This document shows positions 11,351-19,635 of a stretch of DNA of 64,000 nucleotides, in pieces; positions within the stretch are counted from its first letter, which is position 1; each line of letters begins with the position of its first letter. Source of the DNA: Myxococcales bacterium (GTDB lineage: Bacteria; Myxococcota; Myxococcia; Myxococcales; JAJYLH01); contig JAJYLH010000030.1 in NCBI GenBank assembly GCA_021787845.1, forward strand, positions 1 to 64,000, read 5' to 3'. A program made the position numbers and the translations under genes. Under the pieces are notes generated by a model, which searched no databases, was not told the DNA's origin, and worked only from the letters and a program-made list of their open reading frames with translations.

Positions 11351-11914
11351 TCAGTCAACGACGAAGGCCGTCGGGAATCCCGTCCACCGAACCGAACCGT
11401 CATCCTCGATGTGGGCTTCGCACGTCGCGATGGCATTGAGATCCTCTGGCCCGTATCGCCAGGAGATGAAGTGGATGCGCTGGTTACTCGATGCCAGCAG
11501 AGGCAGATCGACGGTCCTTGAAAGAACATATCGACCTGCGACGACGATATCTGCAAGAGAGAGGAGCTTGGTTGTGCCTCTAGAGCGGAGTTCGGCCAGC
11601 TCGTGTCCTGTGAAGATGAGCACCGAGAGTCCGCGCGAGCGAACGCCTTCGACGAACGGAACAAGGACCTCCGCTTGCGCGAATGGCTCACCACCCGAGA
11701 GTGTGATACCTTCGACGTCCCGGCTCTGATCCACCTCGTGAAGCAGAGCATCGACCGACATCATCCGTCGTGGCGCGAACGACCACGTGTCGGGGTTCCA
11801 GCATCCCTCGCAGCCGAGGCCGCATCCTTGTACCCAGAGCACGAACCGCTCGCCGGGGCCATTCGCGCGGCTGCGAGGAAGCCAGCGCGCTACGTTGATG
11901 AGGCGGCTGCGCAC
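11351..11914 (-). CDS. NrdG-like radical SAM protein (4Fe-4S single cluster)
   Basis: 187 residues with the radical SAM CX3CX2C motif at Cys31, Cys35 and Cys38, within VQGCGLGCEGCWNPDTW. This is the arrangement of NrdG/glycyl-radical-enzyme activases, and TLSGGEPFAQ is the SAM-binding GGE motif. No glycyl-radical enzyme is encoded anywhere in the window, so an ordinary NrdG role is unlikely. It starts with GTG immediately after the TGA of the DUF1257 gene and is the last gene of the seven-gene operon, so it is probably made together with the ATPases and DUF1257/DUF2997 proteins. The substrate is unknown; it may modify a partner protein or a nucleotide. Confidence 0.85.
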   Translation of the reverse strand: MRSRLINVARWLPRSRANGPGERFVLWVQGCGLGCEGCWNPDTWSFAPRRMMSVDALLHEVDQSRDVEGITLSGGEPFAQAEVLVPFVEGVRSRGLSVLIFTGHELAELRSRGTTKLLSLADIVVAGRYVLSRTVDLPLLASSNQRIHFISWRYGPEDLNAIATCEAHIEDDGSVRWTGFPTAFVVD

Positions 11915-12409
11915 TCAATAGGTCCTTCGCACGAGGACGAGCCGGACCTGCTCCTGGTTGCGCTCTACCTTGACCGAGTAGCCGAGCTTCTTCGCCTTGG
12001 TCTCAATTGCCGACCGCTGGGCCTCGACGAGTTGGCGCTTCCGCTCGCGCTCGCGTTCGAGCTCTTCGGCACGCAGGCGCGCGTCGCGCTCGGCCTCCCG
12101 TGCCCGATAGCGCTCGGCGACGCTCGACAGCCAGGCGCCGCCGAAGCGCGGCCGATCGTAGTCGCTCACGATCAGGCGGTACCCGGTAGGGGTGCTAAGG
12201 AAACCCAGATCGTTCGACGCGGCCGACAGGTGCTGACGACGCAGGATGATGTTCGCCACCTGAACCCGCGTGTCACCCTGGTATCCGACGAGCGGAAGTG
12301 GCTCCTCGCTCACCACTACCCGTTCCTCCACGAACCCGACGTCCGCCAGAGCCTGCAGGAGCAGGTCCCTGTCGATCATCGGGGTGGTAACGGTGATGTA
12401 CGCGCTCAT
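11915..12409 (-). CDS. DUF1257 (Ycf35-like) protein
   Basis: 164 residues beginning MSAYITVTTPMIDRDLL, the typical DUF1257 opening. The family is known from the plastid and cyanobacterial ORF ycf35 and has no established biochemical function. The first about 100 residues form the family domain (FGGAWLSSVAERY near its end). Next comes a strongly charged, probably coiled helix with R/E runs, then a C-terminal YSVKVERNQEQVRLVLVRR hairpin. Its ATG overlaps the DUF2997 stop by 4 nt (ATGA), and its TGA abuts the GTG of the radical SAM gene. DUF1257 and DUF2997 commonly occur together, so they likely work as a pair. Confidence 0.85.
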   Translation of the reverse strand: MSAYITVTTPMIDRDLLLQALADVGFVEERVVVSEEPLPLVGYQGDTRVQVANIILRRQHLSAASNDLGFLSTPTGYRLIVSDYDRPRFGGAWLSSVAERYRAREAERDARLRAEELERERERKRQLVEAQRSAIETKAKKLGYSVKVERNQEQVRLVLVRRTY

Positions 12410-12612
12410 TTCTTCCCCCCAATCTGCTGGGTTCGGCGGATGGTTTGCTGGGGAGGCGTCGCGGCCTTCCGGGTGACCGTCTGCGGCGCAGATGCGAGTC
12501 CTTCCAGAAGGGACTCGATCTGGCGTAGACACGCATCCCCTTCGAAGCCGCTCGCCTCGACCGACAACGCGCCGTCCTCGGCAATGTCCACCACAATTCG
12601 AGTCTCTTTCAT
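12406..12612 (-). CDS. DUF2997 small protein
   Basis: 68 residues, starting MKETRIVVDIAEDGALSVEASGF and holding a conserved-looking GDACLRQIESLLEGL helix. This is the beta-beta-helix plan of DUF2997 proteins, which are small partners of DUF1257. The C-terminal tail (RRTQQIGGKK) is basic and probably flexible. It overlaps both neighbours by 4 nt (ATGA at each end), so translation is coupled to the coiled-coil protein and to DUF1257. No biochemical role is established for the family. Confidence 0.82.
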   Translation of the reverse strand: MKETRIVVDIAEDGALSVEASGFEGDACLRQIESLLEGLASAPQTVTRKAATPPQQTIRRTQQIGGKK

Positions 12613-14585
12613 TTTCCCTCCGCCGGCCCAACGAGGCGTGCATGGAGCCGGTTTGCTTCACGTTCTCCGTCTGGCACCTCTTCCCAGGTCTCGATGGCGA
12701 GCATCCGCTCCGCGCCCACCTCGATCAACTCGCCCACGGCCGGCAGATCCTCGTCGGGCACTGGAGGCGCAGAGGCAGCCTGGGTCGGCACAAAGAGCGG
12801 TCCCGACTTCTTTTTCGACAGCAATGGGCTCGGCTCCTCCTGGAAGGTGAACACTGCGTTCGCCTGCTGCTCGCGGTCATCGATTCGCCGTTGGACGGCG
12901 GAGAGCCTCTGCTCCGTCTGGTGCCGGTCGGCGCGGAGCTTCTTCACGGCAGCCTTCGCATCGGCATCCTTCGCACCGCTCGAGTTGTCGGCAGGCTTCT
13001 CCGCGTCGGACAACCGCTCACGAATCTTCGCGAGATCGGCCTCCAGCGTTGCCTTCCGGGACAGCTCCTCGTCGAGGGCCGCCCGCGCCTCTTGGACGCG
13101 CTTGTCATGCGCCGCGCGCTCGGCGCGCTCTTGTTCGTTACGCCGCGTCTGGACTTTCCCATCCGCGAGCCGAGCCACCTCACCCGCGAGACGTCCGAGC
13201 TCATCGCTGACTTCAAGCGCATGGAGTCTCCCCGCCCCTGACGGCGTGTCCTTCGCCATTGCCGACAGACTCTGGCGAAGCGTCTCCGTTGTGCGCGAGG
13301 CTCCGAGGAAGAAGGACCGGAACCCCTCGAACGTCTTTTCGAGGGCTCCGCGATCGGCCTCGACCGCCTCGAGGTCCTGTTCGATCTTCTTGCGGCGGGA
13401 GTGGAACCACGTATCGAAGCCCTTCCAGGCGTCGACGAGCTTCGCGGCGCTGGCCTTGGCCGGGCGGGCGGGTGGCAGCACCTTCCATCGCCAGCGCACC
13501 TGGCGCGCGAGCGGATCGACCGGAGGAAAGCTCGTCGGTGAAGCGGACTCGATCTCAGCGAAGGATTTCGCCCGAACGACACCGGCGTCGATTGGAACTT
13601 CGGCGAGCGGCGTCCGGAAGGACGCGTCTTCGAGCAGCACATCGCCGTCTGCACCGCGGACCGTGGCGTCCGCTTCGAAGCGGGTCCGCGCCGCGTCGGC
13701 GAGCCCGGCAAGGGCTTTCGCCGTTGCAGGAGACGGCTCGGGAAGTTCGAGCCTCAGTGGCCGTGCCATCTCACCCTGACCGATCACCATCGACAAGAAC
13801 CCCTCGCCCGCTGCCAGCGCTGGTAGACGGAGATCGTCGTCGAAACGCAAGCGCTCGGCGCGCTGAGCGACCGCCCGAACGAGGGCGAACGACGCCGTCG
13901 CCGGCGTGAAGAGGCAGGCTGTCTTCGAGACGCCGAGAGCTTCCAGGTCGACAGCACTGTCGACGACCGCGACCGCAGCTTCCTTTGCCACGGGAGACGC
14001 GCTGAAAAACCGGGCAGGCGCCTCTGGAACTTCGAAAGGCGCGTCCAGTGACGGCTTGAACGTCGCACCATCGAGCGCCTCGTAGGGGGCCGCCCAGAAC
14101 GCGCGAAGAAAGACCTGGAAGGCGGCGGCCGACACGTCGCCAGACAGGCGCATCCAGCCGATGTCGACCGCGCTCGGAGCGTGAAGCACCAGGAGCGCGG
14201 ACTTGCCGCGCCCGCCGATGACCAGATCGCAGTCGAGCCAGCCGCCAGTACGGGCGAGCAACTGCTTCGTCTTCCCGAGGAGCTTCCGATCATCTTCGGA
14301 CGAACCGAACGTCGGTGCGTGCAGATAGGTACGAACGCCGTGCTCCAGACAGCCACCCAGGAGCCGCCGGGCCAGCGTCGATGGCCTCGACGAGAGCGCC
14401 ACACAAGCGAAGTCGTTGCCTTCCAGAACCTCGCCGAGAACGCCAGCGGTCAGCAAGGCGGGGGGGTCGAAGACCCTCGGAGGCCGCTCGCCTTCGCGAC
14501 GAATCCAACACGGAGGCAGCTTCTCGTCGAGCCGCGATTGCACGCGCTCGCGTTCGACCGGTCCGATTCTCCCGGTGCGCGTCAC
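12609..14585 (-). CDS. Coiled-coil protein of unknown function in the Ycf46-helicase operon
   Basis: 658 residues, GTG start overlapping the preceding stop as GTGA. I do not recognise the family. About residues 1-200 look globular, with alternating hydrophobic strands (FACVALSSRP, CDLVIGGRGKSALLVLH) and an SDVS-containing helix region that might be a degenerate nuclease or PLD-like fold. The middle is a mixed domain with APARFFSASPVAKEAAVAV. From about 385 to 590 it is a long coiled coil rich in E/R/K/Q with LEADLAKIRERL-type heptads. The tail is Pro/acidic. A scaffolding or SMC-like bridging part beside a helicase and an AAA+ ATPase is possible but unproven. Confidence 0.75.
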   Translation of the reverse strand: MTRTGRIGPVERERVQSRLDEKLPPCWIRREGERPPRVFDPPALLTAGVLGEVLEGNDFACVALSSRPSTLARRLLGGCLEHGVRTYLHAPTFGSSEDDRKLLGKTKQLLARTGGWLDCDLVIGGRGKSALLVLHAPSAVDIGWMRLSGDVSAAAFQVFLRAFWAAPYEALDGATFKPSLDAPFEVPEAPARFFSASPVAKEAAVAVVDSAVDLEALGVSKTACLFTPATASFALVRAVAQRAERLRFDDDLRLPALAAGEGFLSMVIGQGEMARPLRLELPEPSPATAKALAGLADAARTRFEADATVRGADGDVLLEDASFRTPLAEVPIDAGVVRAKSFAEIESASPTSFPPVDPLARQVRWRWKVLPPARPAKASAAKLVDAWKGFDTWFHSRRKKIEQDLEAVEADRGALEKTFEGFRSFFLGASRTTETLRQSLSAMAKDTPSGAGRLHALEVSDELGRLAGEVARLADGKVQTRRNEQERAERAAHDKRVQEARAALDEELSRKATLEADLAKIRERLSDAEKPADNSSGAKDADAKAAVKKLRADRHQTEQRLSAVQRRIDDREQQANAVFTFQEEPSPLLSKKKSGPLFVPTQAASAPPVPDEDLPAVGELIEVGAERMLAIETWEEVPDGEREANRLHARLVGPAEGK

Positions 14586-16261
14586 GACAGCTTCTCCCAG
14601 GCAGTTCGCAGCTGGTCAGGCGTCTTGGACTGCAGCGTGAAGTTCACGTCGTTCCAGATCAGCGGTGTCTTGAGATCGATGGTGTCGATGCTCACGCCCG
14701 GCTCGGGCCGCGCATGCACGAGGCTGTGTGTAGCGTGGATCGTCGACGGCGAGCGGCCCTCACCGTAGAGGATATACCGGCCGTGAAGCTCGGGACCTGT
14801 TGACAGCTTTCGGATGTCAAGGGGCTCCGACCCGACGAGCTGTCGCAGCTCCTTGCCAAGAGCGTTGCCCGCGGGGTCGTTCGCGACACGCGTGACGATG
14901 CCGATATGGAGGTCGGCGGAGTCGGCACGAAGCGCCTCCACCAACGCCCGAAGGACAGGCAGGGTACGATGGTCGATGTGCTTGTCATAGATGACGCACT
15001 TCTTGGCGCCGGCCACGCTCAGCGCTCGTACGAGCCACGCCATAGAGCGGCGCTCCTTGGGGGCTATCGTCAGCAACACCGCGTTGGTCCCTTCGTTCAC
15101 CGGTGGCGGTTGCTTGAGCGACACCCGCGACAGCCATTCGGTAGGCTCCGCGCTCGGATGCAAATCGACAGCCGCCCGCAGTCGCCAAGCCAGGGCCTGA
15201 TCTTTGTCCTTCGAAGCCTCGCGGACGAGGTCCTCGTGCGAAGGCAACACAGGCTCGAACTCCTCGAGCGGCGTGTCGATGATGAGGTCGTAGAGCCGAT
15301 GGAGCAGGTCGCTGCGCGAGACGTAAGCCGTAGCTTCGGCTCGAACCGCGTCGAGGAGCATCCAAATGGCCCATTTCTGCGCCTCGGCACCGTCGAGCGG
15401 CGCGATGGGCATTCCTGTCACCGTGCATGCCGCAAAGCGGTCAAGGCTGGGCACGTCCACGTTTACGAGGGTTAGCGTCATGTGAAATCGCGTGCGTGCG
15501 TCTTGGTCGAGCTTCTCGGGGTCGAATTCGACCCGGAGCGTCCGCGTCTCCGGATCCCAACGCCCGAACTTCGCGGCGACCTGAAACCAGCTCTCGAACA
15601 GGGACCACGCGTCCAACTTCGGCCCTTGTTCCGGCCGTTCAGGCACATCGTGCTCACCCGTATTAGACCGAAACCGTTCCGAGAGCTGCCAGTCGGAATG
15701 GTCTGCTCGATGGGGATCGATGTGCAGGACAAGCTGAATTCGCCGGTTGTCGATCAGGTGAGCCTTCGCCGCCTCGCCGCGCGGCGCGACCAGTCGGCGG
15801 AGCATCCACGTCTGGTCGTCTTCCCACGAAGGAAAACGAACATCTGTTGGCAGGCCATACAAAGGCTGCGCCGTCGGCGCCGGTCCACCCGCCGCCTGGG
15901 CCTCCAAGCGCACGACGTTGAAGATCCGGGTTCCGAAGATCGGATCGGTGCCGAGAACGAGCTCGTACAGCCCGGACTCGGGAATCGGCACGAGGCCCGA
16001 TTCGGCTGCGTCGCGACCCTGCGAGGTGAGCGCGCCGCTGTCGTCGATCAGCTCCAGCCGGCGCAGATGGTCTTCCAGCCCTCGAGCGCCGCCAGGCCCC
16101 AGCCCCGGCAGCACGGCCTCGATCACCTCGAGCCCGAGGCGGCCGCGCTCTTGCGCCTTGCTAAAGAGCAGTTGCAGCTCGGGGCGCTTCTCGAAGGTCG
16201 CGAGCTCGCCGATGACCTGCCACCGCTGGAGAAGAACGTCCCTCCGCAGCTCGATTTGCAT
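14582..16261 (-). CDS. Winged-helix protein with PLD-like C-terminus, unknown function
   Basis: 559 residues starting MQIELRRDVLLQRW; the ATG lies 2 nt after the helicase stop, and a frame open 45 bp upstream overlaps that gene. The N-terminal about 95 residues look like a winged-helix module (HLRRLELIDDSGALTSQGRDAA). A large middle domain carries aromatic-rich strands. The last about 150 residues hold KKCVIYDKHIDH, then LHIGIVTRV and LHGRYILYGEG. The last resembles the HxR-Y variant of the phospholipase-D HxK motif seen in bacterial defence proteins, but the Lys is missing, so catalysis is doubtful. It could be a nucleic-acid-binding or nuclease subunit for the adjacent helicase. The family is not recognised with certainty. 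Confidence 0.72.
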   Translation of the reverse strand: MQIELRRDVLLQRWQVIGELATFEKRPELQLLFSKAQERGRLGLEVIEAVLPGLGPGGARGLEDHLRRLELIDDSGALTSQGRDAAESGLVPIPESGLYELVLGTDPIFGTRIFNVVRLEAQAAGGPAPTAQPLYGLPTDVRFPSWEDDQTWMLRRLVAPRGEAAKAHLIDNRRIQLVLHIDPHRADHSDWQLSERFRSNTGEHDVPERPEQGPKLDAWSLFESWFQVAAKFGRWDPETRTLRVEFDPEKLDQDARTRFHMTLTLVNVDVPSLDRFAACTVTGMPIAPLDGAEAQKWAIWMLLDAVRAEATAYVSRSDLLHRLYDLIIDTPLEEFEPVLPSHEDLVREASKDKDQALAWRLRAAVDLHPSAEPTEWLSRVSLKQPPPVNEGTNAVLLTIAPKERRSMAWLVRALSVAGAKKCVIYDKHIDHRTLPVLRALVEALRADSADLHIGIVTRVANDPAGNALGKELRQLVGSEPLDIRKLSTGPELHGRYILYGEGRSPSTIHATHSLVHARPEPGVSIDTIDLKTPLIWNDVNFTLQSKTPDQLRTAWEKLS

Positions 16262-16263
16262 GC

Positions 16264-19200
16264 TCAACGTAAACCTCCTCTCCGGTTCGTGGGCGCGGAC
16301 CGCCACTCGGGCTGTCCGCCCAGCGCGGTAAGCTCCTCGACCCGGTGCCGTTCAGATTTCCAGTACTCCCGCTTGCCCACGAGCACGAGCTGCTGTCTCG
16401 CGCGCGTGATGCCGACGTTCAGGCGGTTGAGGCTGTCGAGAAAACCCTTGCGACCGGTGTTACGAAAGCTCAGAAAAACCAGATCGGCCTCGCGTCCCTG
16501 GAAGCGATCGACGGTCCCGCAGACCAGGTCGACGTTGGGCATCTCGAACCGCAGTCTCTTGGTACTCCCCGTCACGTTCTTCATCATGCCGGCGAGTGCC
16601 TCCTGCTGGCCGAGGTAGAAACTCAGGATTGCCACCTGCCACCGGGGCTCGTCCGGTCGGGCCGGCGGAAACTTCTCTGCCCAGGCGAGGAATTCCAGCA
16701 GCTTCACTCGGATGGCCTCGACTTCGGCGAGGTTGCGTCCGCGGTCCTCGCGCCCATCGACGTTCAGCCAGCAGGAGCGGGCCGGAGGAGGCACGGTCCA
16801 CCTCGGGGCCCATCCGAGTTTCTCGTCGCGACACTCGATGGTGTTCGCGTCCTGGAGGCGTGTCCCCTCATAGAACCGCTCGCGTGGGAAGGCGGCGATG
16901 TCCGGGTGCATCCTGTGTTGAAAGGTCAGCGGCTCGAACCGTTCCTGCCAGGCATGTTTCACGCGCTCGGTCGCCTCCTTCGAGTCGAAGCCCACTCCGA
17001 GCAGACTGTCACGTCGTGCGAGCGAACTGCGAACGCCTTCCTGCAAGCTCTCGATGATGCTCGGGAGCGCAATCTGCTGGACCGACTCGATGGCCTGACC
17101 TATGCGGACCGTCGCCGGCTCCAACTGAGCGATCTCTCGGACGAGGTAGTCCCCTTTCGTCGGCCGAGCCTTCAGCTCATGCTGCCGGATGAGCCTCCAG
17201 GCGAGCTCGCCTGCCCAGGTCTTCTCAGCAAAGGCCTTGGCAACGTGCCTTTCCAGTTCCGGCAAGTCGCTCACCGGCTTGCCGTGCGTGCCACGTGGTT
17301 GCACCTTGAGCGGGCCCTTCAAGAGCGCCGCGTGGCGAAACTCGAAGGGCACGGGCAACCTCTTGGGCCGCGGTACGACACACGCTTCCGGCGGGAGGTG
17401 GCGCCAGACCCGAGGGAGCAGCGGCCCTGGAACGAGTACGACGTTGGCGGCGGACACCGCGAGCGCACGCGGATCGCCGCCCTCCAGATCGGCCACCTCG
17501 ACCTGGCGAAGCCGGGGACCATCCCTCCGCCCATTGGCTCGCTCGACGATGCGAACGACAAGCCCCTCCGGTCCGCGGCGAAGAAGCTCGTACCGCTCCG
17601 CCGCAGTGGACTCCGCGTCCGTCGCTCTCTTGGGCGTCGTGAACTCGTCCCAGAGCGCCTGAATGACGGGGTCGGACTCGACGACGACCCACTTCGCGCC
17701 GCAATGATCGAGCTGACCGAGCTCGAAGAGCACGTGGCAGGCCCGCTGCAGGTTCTCTGGAATTCGCTTGTGGTCTTGCTGCGAGTGGTTCGAGTCCTCG
17801 TCGAGCTGGGCCTGCGTGAGATTGGCCACGAGCTCGGCGCGGTCGGCGAACGGCGCGAGCTGCCGCTTGTCGCCGACGATGATCCACCTCCGGGCAAAGG
17901 CCGCGGGCACCAGGAACTCAGGAATGGTCGTCTTGCTCGCTTCGTCGACAATGAGAACATCGAACAGCGGCTGGCCGAGTCGCTGGTGTTTGCGCAGCTC
18001 CGCGTCGCTCAGCTTTAGCCACGGATGCGACAGGATCCCGGTCGTCGTGCTGCACACGAGGTTCGCCGCGTCGAGCACGAGCTTCCTTGCTGCGTCGGCT
18101 ACGTCCACGCCGGCAGGGAGGGTCTTCCCGGCGCGTAGGCTCTGCTCGAGCTTCTCGACCCTGGCCTCGTAGCGAAACCGTTCCAGCTTCTCATCGACTC
18201 GCTCAGCCCGGCCGATGCGGAGCGCGAAAACCTCCGGATACTTCTCCTCATCGGCCAATCGCTCCAAGACGTTGTCGATGGCATAGTTGGTCGTGGCACA
18301 AAGCAGAACCCGCTGATGTCGCTCGATGCACTGGAGGACCAACTCGCAGATGGCAGTGGTCTTCCCGGAGCCCGGCGGGCCTTCCAACACCGCGAGGTCC
18401 GGGGTACCCAGCGCCTTGCGCACGAATTGCCGCTGCTGGTCGGTCCCGCTACGTTCGGGATCACATAAGACCCGCCATTCCGGCTCGGGGGCGGGGGTCG
18501 CGGACGGCAAGTAGACCTTGTCCCGGGCCTCGAATAGCCGTAGCAACGGGCGATGGTGCTCGAGCGGCGCCTCCTGCAGTCGGTAGACCACGGCCTGCCG
18601 CATCCGCAACTGGCGCGTGTCGAGCGGCAGGCACAGGAACGGCTGGTCATCCGGCGGCATCTCTTTGACGCGAAGCTCGAACAGCTCACGGTCGCGGTCC
18701 TTCACCGTGAGGATGTTATCGGCCATCTTCGGCTTGCGAATAGTGTACCGCCCGATCTGTTCGCGTTTGATCGCCCAGACCTCGTTCTCGTCTGTGTCGA
18801 AGAAGGCCATGCGCGGGTCGACCCCGCTATCGCGGTCCGCTTCTTCGTCGAGCTCGAGACGTATCCAGCCTTTCCGGCCTCCGGAGTTGTCTTCATCGCA
18901 TTTGAACACACACTGCTGGTCGTCGCGCACACTGCCGGCGGGCTTGCCCCGGTCCGACGTGATGACGCCACCCTCGTGCAACTCGTAGCGCTTGCCCTTC
19001 TCGTCGGTAACGTGTCGGCCTACCGGCTGCGACGGCTGCACCGTGCGAATGCGCCAGCCATCCGGGACAACCACTTCGCCCTCCCGGCATAGGACTTTGA
19101 CACGTAGGCACGCGATGTTCTCATCGTCTTCGTCCGACGGGACTGGCGAGACCGGCTGCGGGCGCCCCTGGATGACGAGCGACGCCGGCACGGCACTAGG

Positions 19201-19632
19201 ATCGGCCTCCCGAAGCGTGACCACAAACCCTTTCCACTTCAGGCGGCCCGCCAAGATCGGAGCGTCGTCACCGAAGACGACTCGAAACTGCTCGCCGTGC
19301 CGCTCGATCCGCTCCGGACGAAAGTATCGCCTGTCGGCCGGGCGATAGAACTCCTCGTCGGAATCGATCGGCTCCTCGGGCGGAAGTCCATCGACAATCC
19401 ATCCGGCTTCACGCGCCAATTCGACATCGGTCGTCGTCGCCTTCAGCCGGAACCGGCGCGCCGTCGCCGGGCTCCACGCGACGACTGCGCTGACTTGGTG
19501 CTTTTCGGCTCCCTTGAGCGCCTGCTCCAGGAAAACCCGATAGGGCCGGAAGGCCGACGCGACCTGTTGCTGCACCGCGCGTGCTCGAATTTCGGGCTCG
19601 AGCGCCAGAAAATGAAGGTCGCTCGCTCCCAT
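16264..19632 (-). CDS. Upf1-like superfamily 1B helicase
   Basis: 1122 residues. The first about 390 have no recognised domain and include an acidic, beta-rich region. The helicase core then shows motif I LEGPPGSGKTT (about 416-426), Ia LLCATTNYAIDNVLERL, II VLIVDEAS, III IIVGDKRQLAPF, V GTVDRFQGREADLVFLSF and VI LNVGITRARQQLVLVG. This order and the DEAS box place it in the SF1B Upf1/DNA2/AAA_11-AAA_12 group, which moves 5' to 3' on RNA or DNA. A roughly 300-residue insertion separates motif III from IV (GPEGLVVRIVER to about KATERVKHAW). It starts 3 nt after the AAA+ gene and is followed after 2 nt by the PLD-like gene. Confidence 0.88.
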   Translation of the reverse strand: MGASDLHFLALEPEIRARAVQQQVASAFRPYRVFLEQALKGAEKHQVSAVVAWSPATARRFRLKATTTDVELAREAGWIVDGLPPEEPIDSDEEFYRPADRRYFRPERIERHGEQFRVVFGDDAPILAGRLKWKGFVVTLREADPSAVPASLVIQGRPQPVSPVPSDEDDENIACLRVKVLCREGEVVVPDGWRIRTVQPSQPVGRHVTDEKGKRYELHEGGVITSDRGKPAGSVRDDQQCVFKCDEDNSGGRKGWIRLELDEEADRDSGVDPRMAFFDTDENEVWAIKREQIGRYTIRKPKMADNILTVKDRDRELFELRVKEMPPDDQPFLCLPLDTRQLRMRQAVVYRLQEAPLEHHRPLLRLFEARDKVYLPSATPAPEPEWRVLCDPERSGTDQQRQFVRKALGTPDLAVLEGPPGSGKTTAICELVLQCIERHQRVLLCATTNYAIDNVLERLADEEKYPEVFALRIGRAERVDEKLERFRYEARVEKLEQSLRAGKTLPAGVDVADAARKLVLDAANLVCSTTTGILSHPWLKLSDAELRKHQRLGQPLFDVLIVDEASKTTIPEFLVPAAFARRWIIVGDKRQLAPFADRAELVANLTQAQLDEDSNHSQQDHKRIPENLQRACHVLFELGQLDHCGAKWVVVESDPVIQALWDEFTTPKRATDAESTAAERYELLRRGPEGLVVRIVERANGRRDGPRLRQVEVADLEGGDPRALAVSAANVVLVPGPLLPRVWRHLPPEACVVPRPKRLPVPFEFRHAALLKGPLKVQPRGTHGKPVSDLPELERHVAKAFAEKTWAGELAWRLIRQHELKARPTKGDYLVREIAQLEPATVRIGQAIESVQQIALPSIIESLQEGVRSSLARRDSLLGVGFDSKEATERVKHAWQERFEPLTFQHRMHPDIAAFPRERFYEGTRLQDANTIECRDEKLGWAPRWTVPPPARSCWLNVDGREDRGRNLAEVEAIRVKLLEFLAWAEKFPPARPDEPRWQVAILSFYLGQQEALAGMMKNVTGSTKRLRFEMPNVDLVCGTVDRFQGREADLVFLSFRNTGRKGFLDSLNRLNVGITRARQQLVLVGKREYWKSERHRVEELTALGGQPEWRSAPTNRRGGLR

Positions 19633-19635
19633 CGG

